Shown in pieces: positions 7,088 to 13,589 of a stretch of DNA of 22,153 nucleotides (position 1 is the stretch's first letter; each line of letters opens with the position of its first letter). This DNA comes from Paracoccaceae bacterium (GTDB lineage: Bacteria; Pseudomonadota; Alphaproteobacteria; Rhodobacterales; Rhodobacteraceae): the NCBI GenBank assembly GCA_003512825.1, contig DOOI01000024.1, positions 1-22,153 on the forward strand, read 5' to 3'. Under the pieces are notes generated by a model that did no database searches, was not told the origin of the DNA, and was given only the letters and a program-made list of their open reading frames with translations. Made by a program: the position numbers and the translations under genes.

Positions 7088-7303
7088 ATGGAATGGTTAA
7101 TTTGGTCGGGAGCGACAGTTTCGTTTATCGGGCTTGCCGGCCTTGTCTGGACCATTGTGACCGTCGCCAAAGCGCGCCGGAGCCAAAAAACCGACGAGGA
7201 AATGCGTGCCGTTGTGCAGCGAATGATCCCGGTCAATATGGGGTCGCTGATGCTGTCGGTTTTGGGATTGATGGCGGTGATCGTAGGAATTTCGCTCGGC
7301 TAG
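7088..7303 (+). CDS. small two-helix membrane protein, function unknown
   Basis: A 71-residue protein with two hydrophobic helices, WLIWSGATVSFIGLAGLVWT near the N terminus and MGSLMLSVLGLMAVIVGISL at the C terminus. They are joined by a basic cytosolic-looking loop (KARRSQKTDEEMRAVVQRM). GGGAGA precedes the ATG by six bases. It is divergent from gapR and convergent with the beta-oxidation gene, with seven bases between the stops. The frame, RBS and membrane pattern support a real gene; no function can be assigned. Confidence 0.7.
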   Translation: MEWLIWSGATVSFIGLAGLVWTIVTVAKARRSQKTDEEMRAVVQRMIPVNMGSLMLSVLGLMAVIVGISLG

Positions 7304-7310
7304 GCCCGTG

Positions 7311-9416
7311 TCAGGGGTGTGGCGGAATGCGACGGCGGTTGCGGCCGACACGGTTGAGCGCGGAGAAGTTCTCGCCATTCCTAGCCAGCGCCGCAAAGCC
7401 GGGGTCAGGCGTATAAAGCGCCTCATCTTCCGTCATAAGCGTTTTAAGCAGTAATCCTGTCTCAAAAACTCCCATCATATCAGCGGCTTTCATCGGCCCA
7501 CCCCGCTCGCGGGGGAAGCCATAGGCATGGATCATAACGGTATCGATATCTGAGGGACGCAGCGCGATGTCGTCGCGCAAGAGGCGCGCACCCTCGTTGG
7601 CCAGAGCGGCGATTACCCGCGCGATGATGTCTTGTGACGTGAATCTCGGGCGATCTTCGCCTGTTTGCGGGGGAATCACACGGGTGAGTGTCGGATCATC
7701 CATGGGCCGGCCATTTTGCGTCCATGCAAAAAAGCCGCCTCCTGCGGCTTGCCCCCGTCGCCCAGCCCGGATCATTGCCCGCAACAGTTCCAGATGGCCG
7801 CGGGGCACGCGACCACCGTCACGGACCAAAAGTGCGGTCCGCGTCAGGCAAAACTCCAAACCAAGGCGGTCCATGGTGGCAAGGGGTGCGTGGCTGAACC
7901 CATAATCAAGAAGCGCGCGATCAATTGTCGACGGTGAAACCCCTTGAACGACCAAGCCACAGAGACAATCGCGCAGCGCGGCTTGCAAGCGTTCGCCCAC
8001 GCCGCCTCCGCCGCCCCCTGAGCGGACTGCAAATTTCTGGAGGCTCTGCACCAAGGAAACAGCTTTTGCCACGGTTTCGGAATGGGTCGCCCGGTCTATG
8101 ACCAGTTCGGCCAAACGATTTGCATGGGCGGGACCGTGAAAATGCACCGCCAAAGCATCGCCGGGGCGCCCACATGCCTCGGCCAGAGGGGCAAGTGATT
8201 GCAGGAGGGAACTGGTCGCAAGCACCGTCCCGGCCCCGGTGGCCGCGCCAAGCGCTGCGAAAACCTGACGTTTGGTTTCGGGGTTTTCCGCCACGGCCTC
8301 GATCACGAGCTCGAGGCGGGAGAATTGCGAGAGTTCGGTGGTCTGCGAGAGGTTTTGCAACAGCGCCGTGCTCCGCCCAAGTGGCAAAATGCCCTGATGC
8401 GTTAGCGCGTCGAGTTCTTCTTCGATTCTGCGCCGGGCGGTTTGGGCGGTCTCGGCGGTGCGCTCGAATTGCAAGACGCTCACCCCATGGATCAGTGCGG
8501 AAATTGCGATGCCCGCGCCTGCAGGGCCACCTCCAATGACGCCGATCCGGGTGATCTTGGGCAGGCTCTGGCCAACGAGTTCGGGCATGTTCAATGCGCG
8601 GCGCTCGGCAAAATGGGCGTGCAAAAGTGCGCGTGCCATGTCGGAGGAGTGACAATCTTCATAGGCGGCCTGCTCGAAGGCGAGACCTGCCTCAATAGGC
8701 AAAAGCTGTGCTGCTTCAACGCAATCAACCAACCGTTCAGCAGCAAGGCCAAGAGCGCGGACATTGGTTGCACCGCGGGCATCTGAAATTGCGTCCTGAT
8801 AGGATTTGGCGTCTTGAAACCCGTCAGTCCGCTCAGAGGTCGGGCGTATGGGAAAGCCTCGCACCAAGCTTTGAGCATGCGCGACGGGATCCTCCTCGAT
8901 GGCATCAAAGAGCCGGCGCGTGGCGTCTGTATCAACCGGATGCAGCCGTGATGTCAGCAAAAGCGCAAGGGCATGTTTGGCACCGATGAGACGCGGCAGA
9001 CGCTGCGTGCCGCCAGCCCCTGGAATGAGACCAAAGGCCAGATCCGGGAAGCCCACCCGCAAGCCGGGCGCAGCAATACGGCCGTGCGCGGCCAAGGCAA
9101 GTTCAAGCCCGGCTCCCAAGGCCATATCACGCAGCGCAACGAGGATAGGTTTGGCAGAACGCTCTATCACGAGACAGATATCGCTCAGCTTGGGAGAAAC
9201 CTCGGGACCTTTTTCCGCTTCTCGAATATCAATGCCCGAGGAAAATACCCGCCCCGATCCCGTCAAAACCACGCCTTGGACATCGGGATTGTCGAGCAGC
9301 TCATGCAAGGCTGTAAACAACGATTGGCGTAGAGGCTGGCTCAGCATATTGTTAGGCGGCGCATCAAGCGTGATGGTTCCAACGCCATTCTCTAGGCTGA
9401 TCTGCGCCTCTGCCAC
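7311..9416 (-). CDS. enoyl-CoA hydratase / 3-hydroxyacyl-CoA dehydrogenase fusion (FadB/FadJ-like)
   Basis: I place the start at the GTG of 9416-9414 because AAGGGA lies eight bases before it. A TTG 13 codons upstream (9455) keeps the frame open but has no such site. The resulting 701-residue protein has an N-terminal crotonase fold (about 1-190) with oxyanion elements SSGID and GAGLELAL, and a Rossmann domain starting ITRIGVIGGGPAGAGIA (about 288-304). Two C-terminal dehydrogenase domains follow, the last with YGFPRERGGP. The general-acid Glu of GLEL is present (105), but the second hydratase Glu is Asp (FPDLAFG, 125). Dehydrogenase His425 is kept (VHFHGPAH), whereas the usual GFxxNR is replaced by a glycine-rich GGGGGGVGER. 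The order is that of FadJ, without an adjacent thiolase; some activity may be altered. Confidence 0.9.
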   Translation of the reverse strand: MAEAQISLENGVGTITLDAPPNNMLSQPLRQSLFTALHELLDNPDVQGVVLTGSGRVFSSGIDIREAEKGPEVSPKLSDICLVIERSAKPILVALRDMALGAGLELALAAHGRIAAPGLRVGFPDLAFGLIPGAGGTQRLPRLIGAKHALALLLTSRLHPVDTDATRRLFDAIEEDPVAHAQSLVRGFPIRPTSERTDGFQDAKSYQDAISDARGATNVRALGLAAERLVDCVEAAQLLPIEAGLAFEQAAYEDCHSSDMARALLHAHFAERRALNMPELVGQSLPKITRIGVIGGGPAGAGIAISALIHGVSVLQFERTAETAQTARRRIEEELDALTHQGILPLGRSTALLQNLSQTTELSQFSRLELVIEAVAENPETKRQVFAALGAATGAGTVLATSSLLQSLAPLAEACGRPGDALAVHFHGPAHANRLAELVIDRATHSETVAKAVSLVQSLQKFAVRSGGGGGGVGERLQAALRDCLCGLVVQGVSPSTIDRALLDYGFSHAPLATMDRLGLEFCLTRTALLVRDGGRVPRGHLELLRAMIRAGRRGQAAGGGFFAWTQNGRPMDDPTLTRVIPPQTGEDRPRFTSQDIIARVIAALANEGARLLRDDIALRPSDIDTVMIHAYGFPRERGGPMKAADMMGVFETGLLLKTLMTEDEALYTPDPGFAALARNGENFSALNRVGRNRRRIPPHP
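7728..7750 (-). other. terminator-like hairpin inside the hydratase/dehydrogenase gene
   Basis: In the sense (minus) strand AAGCCGC (7750-7744) pairs with GCGGCTT (7738-7732) around AGGAG and runs into further Ts to 7728. It looks like an intrinsic terminator but lies within the coding sequence, where it encodes AAGGGFFA of the third domain. Confidence 0.5.
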
Positions 9417-9508
9417 TCTATACGTCCCTTGGGTTACACTGTGTATACTGTGCAAACTGGGTAAAGCGAACGCAAGGGCTTCACCGAATTGATAGAAAGC
9501 TTTGGCCC

Positions 9509-9724
9509 TTAAACGGGCATATTATCGAAGCTGTCATCAATTTCTGCCTTGGCCATGCGATGATCCAATGCCAAGAGCCGGGCAGGCACATCACGGCCAG
9601 CCTCAATATGACGCGCAATCATTTCATGCAGCTCTTGGTGCAGGAGATGGCGGGTGGCGTCAGTGGCAAGCTCAAAGCGGTCTTCCAGCGCCACAATAAG
9701 CTGATCAATATCCGGGACGGGCAT
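9509..9724 (-). CDS. small hypothetical protein
   Basis: A 71-residue, mostly helical, soluble protein beginning MPVPDIDQLIVALEDRF, with a central HEMIARHIEAG segment and an acidic tail ending DDSFDNMPV. GGAAAGG precedes the ATG by seven bases, which supports expression. It lies between the DksA-like gene and the beta-oxidation gene on the same strand, with 92 bases to the latter. I do not recognise the family. Confidence 0.65.
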   Translation of the reverse strand: MPVPDIDQLIVALEDRFELATDATRHLLHQELHEMIARHIEAGRDVPARLLALDHRMAKAEIDDSFDNMPV

Positions 9725-9762
9725 GCAAGCACCTTTCCGTTATGTTGCTATAATCAGATGTT

Positions 9763-10077
9763 TTAGGCGCAGGCCTTGCAAAAGGGAGTATCCGGAAGCA
9801 CGTCAAGGCGGTCTTCGGAGATCGTGTCGCCGCAAGAGGTGCATGTGGCATAAGTTCCCGCGCGCAATCGCTGAAGCGCGGCGCGAATTCGGCGGATCTC
9901 GGCCTCTCCATGTTTGCCTAATTTTTCGAGCACTTCATCACCCTCGCGCTCGGTGGCAGCCTCTTCCCAATCTTTGGCTTTAGGATCATCAAGTTGATCT
10001 TCGATTGCGTGCAGTCGCATATCGAGTTCTTTCAGGCGGGCCATCAATTGCCCTCGGCGTTCTGTCAGATGTGTCAA
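9763..10077 (-). CDS. DksA/TraR-family C4 zinc-finger protein
   Basis: The frame is open to 10173, but the strong AAGGAGG ending five bases before a TTG at 10077 marks that TTG as the start, giving 104 residues (MTHLTERRGQL...). A helical N-terminal half with RLKELDMRLHAIEDQLDD is followed by the four-cysteine finger CTSC...CKAC at the C terminus and the LPDTPFC signature. DksA/TraR proteins act in the secondary channel of RNA polymerase or related surfaces. This one is shorter than E. coli DksA (151 residues) and lacks much of its coiled coil, so it is a short TraR-like member. It is divergent from the sulfur operon, sharing an intergenic region of 139 bases. Confidence 0.85.
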   Translation of the reverse strand: MTHLTERRGQLMARLKELDMRLHAIEDQLDDPKAKDWEEAATEREGDEVLEKLGKHGEAEIRRIRAALQRLRAGTYATCTSCGDTISEDRLDVLPDTPFCKACA

Positions 10078-10167
10078 AAGAGCCTCCTTACCAATTGCAA
10101 AAAAGGCTATGGGTCTGGAGGTGTCTTGTCGTTGATACAAATCAAGCTTCACACCATGAGCCCCTTG

Positions 10168-10191
10168 ATACACATTCTGAAAGATGTATAT
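10168..10191. promoter_or_regulatory. inverted repeat, candidate repressor operator before the persulfide dioxygenase
   Basis: ATACACAT (10168-10175) and ATGTATAT (10184-10191) form a dyad with one mismatch across eight bases, 26 bases before the ATG at 10217. Persulfide dioxygenases of this type are controlled by ArsR-family BigR/SqrR repressors binding AT-rich dyads. The site is placed to block the operon, but its regulator is not in the window. Confidence 0.5.
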
Positions 10192-10216
10192 GATTGGCTG
10201 AACCGGAGGATTTCAT

Positions 10217-11080
10217 ATGCAGCCGCAAGTACATTCGTTTTTTGACGACGCCACGAACACCATTTCCTATGTCGTGCGGGACCCACAGGGAAAATCCTGC
10301 GCGGTGATCGATTCCGTCTTGGACTTTGATTACGCATCCGGGCGAACCGATACGCGCTCGGCGGACGCTGTGATCGCGTTTGTGAAATCAGAGGGGCTCA
10401 CAGTTGAATGGCTGCTGGAATCGCATGTTCATGCCGATCACCTATCTGCTGCGCCTTATATTCAGCGGGAAGTCGGCGGGAAAATCGGCATCGGCGACCG
10501 CATACGTGTCGTGCAAGATACCTTTGGCAAGATTTTCAACGAAGGCACTGAGTTTCAACGCGATGGCTCGCAATTCGACAAACTCTTTGTCGAAGGAGAC
10601 AGCTTTCATATCGGCCAGCTGCGCGGAGACGTGTTGCATACGCCGGGGCACACGCCTGCATGCCTCACCTATCTGATTGGCGATGCGGCCTTTGTGGGGG
10701 ACACGCTGTTCATGCCTGATTTTGGCACGGCGCGCTGTGACTTTCCCGGAGGATCAGCCCAAGCGCTTTATGATTCTGTCCACAAGATCCTGTCGCTTCC
10801 CGAAGAAACCCGCATTTTTGTGGGCCACGACTACAAAGCGCCGGGCCGCGATGAGTATGCTTGGGAAACCACTGTGGGTGAGCAGAAGGCAAAGAATATT
10901 CATGTCGGCGCGGGCAAATCCAGAGACGAGTTCGTGCAGATGCGGGAAACCCGAGATGCAACGCTGGCAATGCCGAAACTGATTATTCCATCGCTGCAAG
11001 TAAACATGCGAGCGGGTCAGATGCCGCCTGCCGATGATCAAGGCAACGTCTATCTGAAAGTTCCGGTCAACAAACTTTAA
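10217..11080 (+). CDS. blh: persulfide dioxygenase-type metallo-beta-lactamase-fold protein (Blh/ETHE1-like)
   Basis: A 287-residue cytoplasmic protein with the metal ligands of the fold: SHVHADH (His70, His72, Asp74, His75), TPGHT (His145), VGDT (Asp162) and VGHD (His204). The segment DFGTARCDFPGG distinguishes ETHE1/Blh-type persulfide dioxygenases from glyoxalase II. These non-heme iron enzymes oxidise glutathione persulfide to sulfite. The family's BigR-linked members protect against hydrogen sulfide. GGAGGA precedes the ATG by six bases. It heads a four-gene operon with two YeeE/YedE halves and a phosphatase-fold sulfurtransferase; in the original Blh proteins a domain like the last gene is fused to this one, here they are separate. 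Confidence 0.9.
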   Translation: MQPQVHSFFDDATNTISYVVRDPQGKSCAVIDSVLDFDYASGRTDTRSADAVIAFVKSEGLTVEWLLESHVHADHLSAAPYIQREVGGKIGIGDRIRVVQDTFGKIFNEGTEFQRDGSQFDKLFVEGDSFHIGQLRGDVLHTPGHTPACLTYLIGDAAFVGDTLFMPDFGTARCDFPGGSAQALYDSVHKILSLPEETRIFVGHDYKAPGRDEYAWETTVGEQKAKNIHVGAGKSRDEFVQMRETRDATLAMPKLIIPSLQVNMRAGQMPPADDQGNVYLKVPVNKL

Positions 11081-11152
11081 CCACGGCCTTGCGTTGGGAG
11101 CGAACACCGAGCGCAAGAACGGTTCTATTCACGGACGAAACAGGAAACAAAA

Positions 11153-11578
11153 ATGCAAATGGATTGGGTCTTTGGGCTGGCGGGTGGCTTGCTCATTGGG
11201 TTGGGAGGGGCGGTGTTCCTTTTGGCCAATGGCAAGATAATGGGAGCGAGCGGCATTATCGGCGGGCTTGTCGATGGAAGTTCGCGGAAAAACTGGCAAG
11301 AGCCCGCAGCGTTCTTGGCGGGCGTTGTCTTGCTGCCGATCCTGATTTTCCCACTCTTTTCAAATGTCGACACGCATATCACCACCAATTGGGCGGTGCT
11401 TATCTCGGCTGGTCTTTTGGTAGGCGTGGGCACTCGGATTGCGAATGGCTGCACGTCTGGACATGGTGTTTGTGGGATGTCGCGATTGGCGCCACGCGGG
11501 TTTGTGGCAACGATCGCGTATATCGTAGCAGGCGGCGTTGGCATGTATGTGTTTCGTCACATTCTGGGGATCATCTGA
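11153..11578 (+). CDS. YeeE/YedE-type sulfur transporter subunit (first half)
   Basis: A 141-residue membrane protein with about four hydrophobic segments, the second carrying NGKIMGASGIIGG. The family hallmark NGCTSGHGVCGMSR has Cys100 and Cys107. YeeE/YedE (Sulf_transp) proteins move sulfur species such as thiosulfate, with conserved cysteines along the path. Full-length family members fuse two such halves, while many proteobacteria, as here, encode them as adjacent genes. AGGAAAC precedes the ATG. It follows the dioxygenase by 72 bases, and the next gene begins one base after its stop, implying co-translation and a heteromeric transporter. Confidence 0.9.
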   Translation: MQMDWVFGLAGGLLIGLGGAVFLLANGKIMGASGIIGGLVDGSSRKNWQEPAAFLAGVVLLPILIFPLFSNVDTHITTNWAVLISAGLLVGVGTRIANGCTSGHGVCGMSRLAPRGFVATIAYIVAGGVGMYVFRHILGII

Positions 11579-11579
11579 G

Positions 11580-12014
11580 ATGCGCGCGCTTTTTGCATTT
11601 GTCGCAGGCGGCCTTTTCGGGGCGGGCCTGTTCATTTCGGGTATGACGGATACGGCCAAAGTTCAGGGCTGGCTTGACGTATTTGGCACATGGGATCCGA
11701 CACTTGCGTTCGTGATGGGGGGTGCGATGATCCCTATGGCGATTGCATGGACCCTTCGGCAGCGACGCGATACGCCTGTTTTGGGCGGCACCTTCCCGCC
11801 ACCTGCCCCGCGTGAAATTGATCGCAAGCTGATCGCGGGTTCTGTGATGTTTGGCGCAGGCTGGGGGCTTGCAGGACTTTGCCCCGGACCGTCCTTGGCC
11901 TCTTTGTCATATGGTGGCGTCGGACATTGGGTGTTTTTTGCTGCAATGCTGGCAGGGATGGCGATTGCTCCGCGGCTCAGTCTAAGGCTAGACAGATTTG
12001 TAAGAGCGACCTAA
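11580..12014 (+). CDS. YeeE/YedE-type sulfur transporter subunit (second half, DUF6691-like)
   Basis: The ATG at 11580 directly follows the previous stop and gives 144 residues; an in-frame start further upstream would overlap the preceding gene and adds no domain. About four membrane helices are seen. GGLFGAGLFISGMTDTAKV opens the protein, and the second conserved Cys motif GLCPGPSLASL (Cys101) lies in the C-terminal half. It is the complementary half to the preceding gene. With the dioxygenase upstream the pair may import or export a sulfur compound, possibly thiosulfate or sulfide-derived; direction is not evident. Confidence 0.88.
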   Translation: MRALFAFVAGGLFGAGLFISGMTDTAKVQGWLDVFGTWDPTLAFVMGGAMIPMAIAWTLRQRRDTPVLGGTFPPPAPREIDRKLIAGSVMFGAGWGLAGLCPGPSLASLSYGGVGHWVFFAAMLAGMAIAPRLSLRLDRFVRAT

Positions 12015-12023
12015 TCCTATCGC

Positions 12024-12446
12024 ATGGATATTCGCCCGATCACCCCCCGCTATGCCGTGTCGCCGCAGATTGCGCCGACGGACCTTGCCGCTTTGAAGGC
12101 GGCAGGGTTCACGAAAGTAATCTGCAACCGACCAGATGCTGAAAACCCGCCTGCGTGGCAGGCCGAAGCCATGGCCGTGGCGGCAAAAGCGGCGGGCTTG
12201 GAGTTTGTCGTGCTCCCCTTGACCCATCAGACCATGACCCCGGAGGCGGTGGTGCGGCAGGCGCAAGAGGTGGAGAGCAGCACTGGGCCGGTCTTGGCCT
12301 ATTGCGCTTCGGGGACACGCTGTACGGTGATCTGGGCTTTGGGCGCGGTTGCGACGCAGAGCGTAGACGAGACCTTGGCGCTGGCGGCACGGGCAGGCTA
12401 TGATCTGGCTGGATTGCGCCCAAGACTTGAGCAAATCGCAGGTTAA
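12024..12446 (+). CDS. TIGR01244-type phosphatase-fold sulfurtransferase (DUF442)
   Basis: A 140-residue protein opening MDIRPITPRYAVSPQIAPTD, the signature of the family also found as the N-terminal domain of Blh. The fold is that of dual-specificity phosphatases. The active loop YCASGTR, however, is Cys94-x4-Arg99, the rhodanese loop length, rather than the Cys-x5-Arg of phosphatases, which points to sulfane-sulfur transfer. A second cysteine directly follows (Cys100). It starts nine bases after the transporter stop without an obvious ribosome site, so translation is probably coupled. It is the last gene of the sulfur operon and ends six bases before the convergent FliM-like gene. Confidence 0.85.
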   Translation: MDIRPITPRYAVSPQIAPTDLAALKAAGFTKVICNRPDAENPPAWQAEAMAVAAKAAGLEFVVLPLTHQTMTPEAVVRQAQEVESSTGPVLAYCASGTRCTVIWALGAVATQSVDETLALAARAGYDLAGLRPRLEQIAG

Positions 12447-12452
12447 GCCGCG

Positions 12453-13520
12453 TTAGGGCTGCATCAGCGCCTGCAATTCAGACGACAAGAGTAACTGGTT
12501 TGGAGCATTTTCAGAGCGGGAATCGCCCTCGGTCAGTGCATTTGACGTGGATGGCTCATAGGCCTGTGACTGAACCGAAGAATATTGCGCCTCCGGCTCG
12601 GGTTCTCGTGAAGCGGGCAGCGGCGCCGATGTCTGTGGCCCGCCAAGGGAAAGACGCAGGGCACGTTGGCCATTGATTTGACCTAGCTGACCTTTTGCGA
12701 TGCTGACCCCTCGACCTGCTTCAAGAAGCGTTGCTGTCAGCACCCCCGGCGCGAGGGGAATGACAGAGCCAATGGCGAGATCAGTCAGCTCTGACAGCGG
12801 GAGATGCAGGCGACAAAGCACTGCATCAAGCTGTGCTGGGACATCTTGCATTCTGGTGCTGAGTTTGGGGCCAAAATCTTGGACAGGCGAGATAATTTCA
12901 ACAGGTGGCACAGGGGGCGCGAAGAGGGGCAAAGCCAGCATGATCGCGCCAGTGCGGCCAGCGCTGCCAACTTCAAGGGTGATCCGAAAAAGCTGATAGG
13001 AGGCCTCACCGAGGCTAAGGCCAAGGGTGCGCCGATCCGGACAGCGGCCGGAAAAGCGATAGCCCTGCGCCCAATACCCCTCCTCCTCAGTGGCGAGATT
13101 TGCTCCGAAGCGGGTCAGGATGTCATCTAGTAAAGGAGAGACGATTGCCGCGTCAGTTGCCGTGCTCGCGCGGGGTTCTGGCGATCTGACGGCAATCCGG
13201 CCAATGGTTTGCGCTTCAATCAGCGCCGTGAGGCAAGAGAAATCGAGCCAAAGCGCGCCCTTCAGGCCCTCTGGCCCATCAAGGCTGACGATTAGCCCGC
13301 TATCCTCGACCGACTCTAGCACCTCGCCGGGATCCGTTGCGCCGCGCGAGCAGCCCGTCACCGAGACGGCGAGTTTCAACCCATCGTCGGCGGCTTTCTC
13401 GATGGCCAGACGCAAGGCCTTTGCAGGTGTCATAGCGCGCAATTCATGCGCCGCCCGACCTACTGACGCCTTGCGACGCAGGACCTCATTTGACGCCGTT
13501 GCGTTCATGTCCTCTGCCAT
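12453..13520 (-). CDS. FliM/FliN-like SPOA-domain protein outside a flagellar cluster
   Basis: A 355-residue protein. Residues about 60-200 resemble the CheC-like middle domain of FliM (GLKGALWLDFSCLTALIEAQTIG, then ATDAAIVSPLLDDILTRF). Residues about 226-293 form an SPOA domain with VPAQLDAVLCRLHLPLSEL, DLAIGSVIPLA and a closing GQRALRLSL. FliM's N-terminal CheY-binding peptide is not seen; the N terminus instead carries basic LRRKASVGRAAHELR. The last 60 residues are a Pro/Ser/Glu-rich tail ending in a short helix (LLLSSELQALMQP). No flagellar or type III secretion genes surround it. It lies 69 bases downstream of the symporter-type kinase on the same strand. The start is uncertain because neither Met1 nor Met5 has a good ribosome site. 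Confidence 0.75.
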   Translation of the reverse strand: MAEDMNATASNEVLRRKASVGRAAHELRAMTPAKALRLAIEKAADDGLKLAVSVTGCSRGATDPGEVLESVEDSGLIVSLDGPEGLKGALWLDFSCLTALIEAQTIGRIAVRSPEPRASTATDAAIVSPLLDDILTRFGANLATEEEGYWAQGYRFSGRCPDRRTLGLSLGEASYQLFRITLEVGSAGRTGAIMLALPLFAPPVPPVEIISPVQDFGPKLSTRMQDVPAQLDAVLCRLHLPLSELTDLAIGSVIPLAPGVLTATLLEAGRGVSIAKGQLGQINGQRALRLSLGGPQTSAPLPASREPEPEAQYSSVQSQAYEPSTSNALTEGDSRSENAPNQLLLSSELQALMQP

Positions 13521-13589
13521 TCAGTGGCTATTGCTGTGTTCATCCGTATCATTACCCGACCGAGGTTACTGAAAGCTGAACATCGCAAT

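Noticed and set aside
7921..8655. 244-codon minus-strand ORF
   Set aside because: A second frame of the hydratase/dehydrogenase gene, Arg/Pro-rich and without homology marks.
11088..11117. CTTGCG / CGCAAG inverted repeat between the dioxygenase and the first YeeE gene
   Set aside because: Six-base arms with an 18-base loop and no T-run are too weak to call a terminator or processing site.
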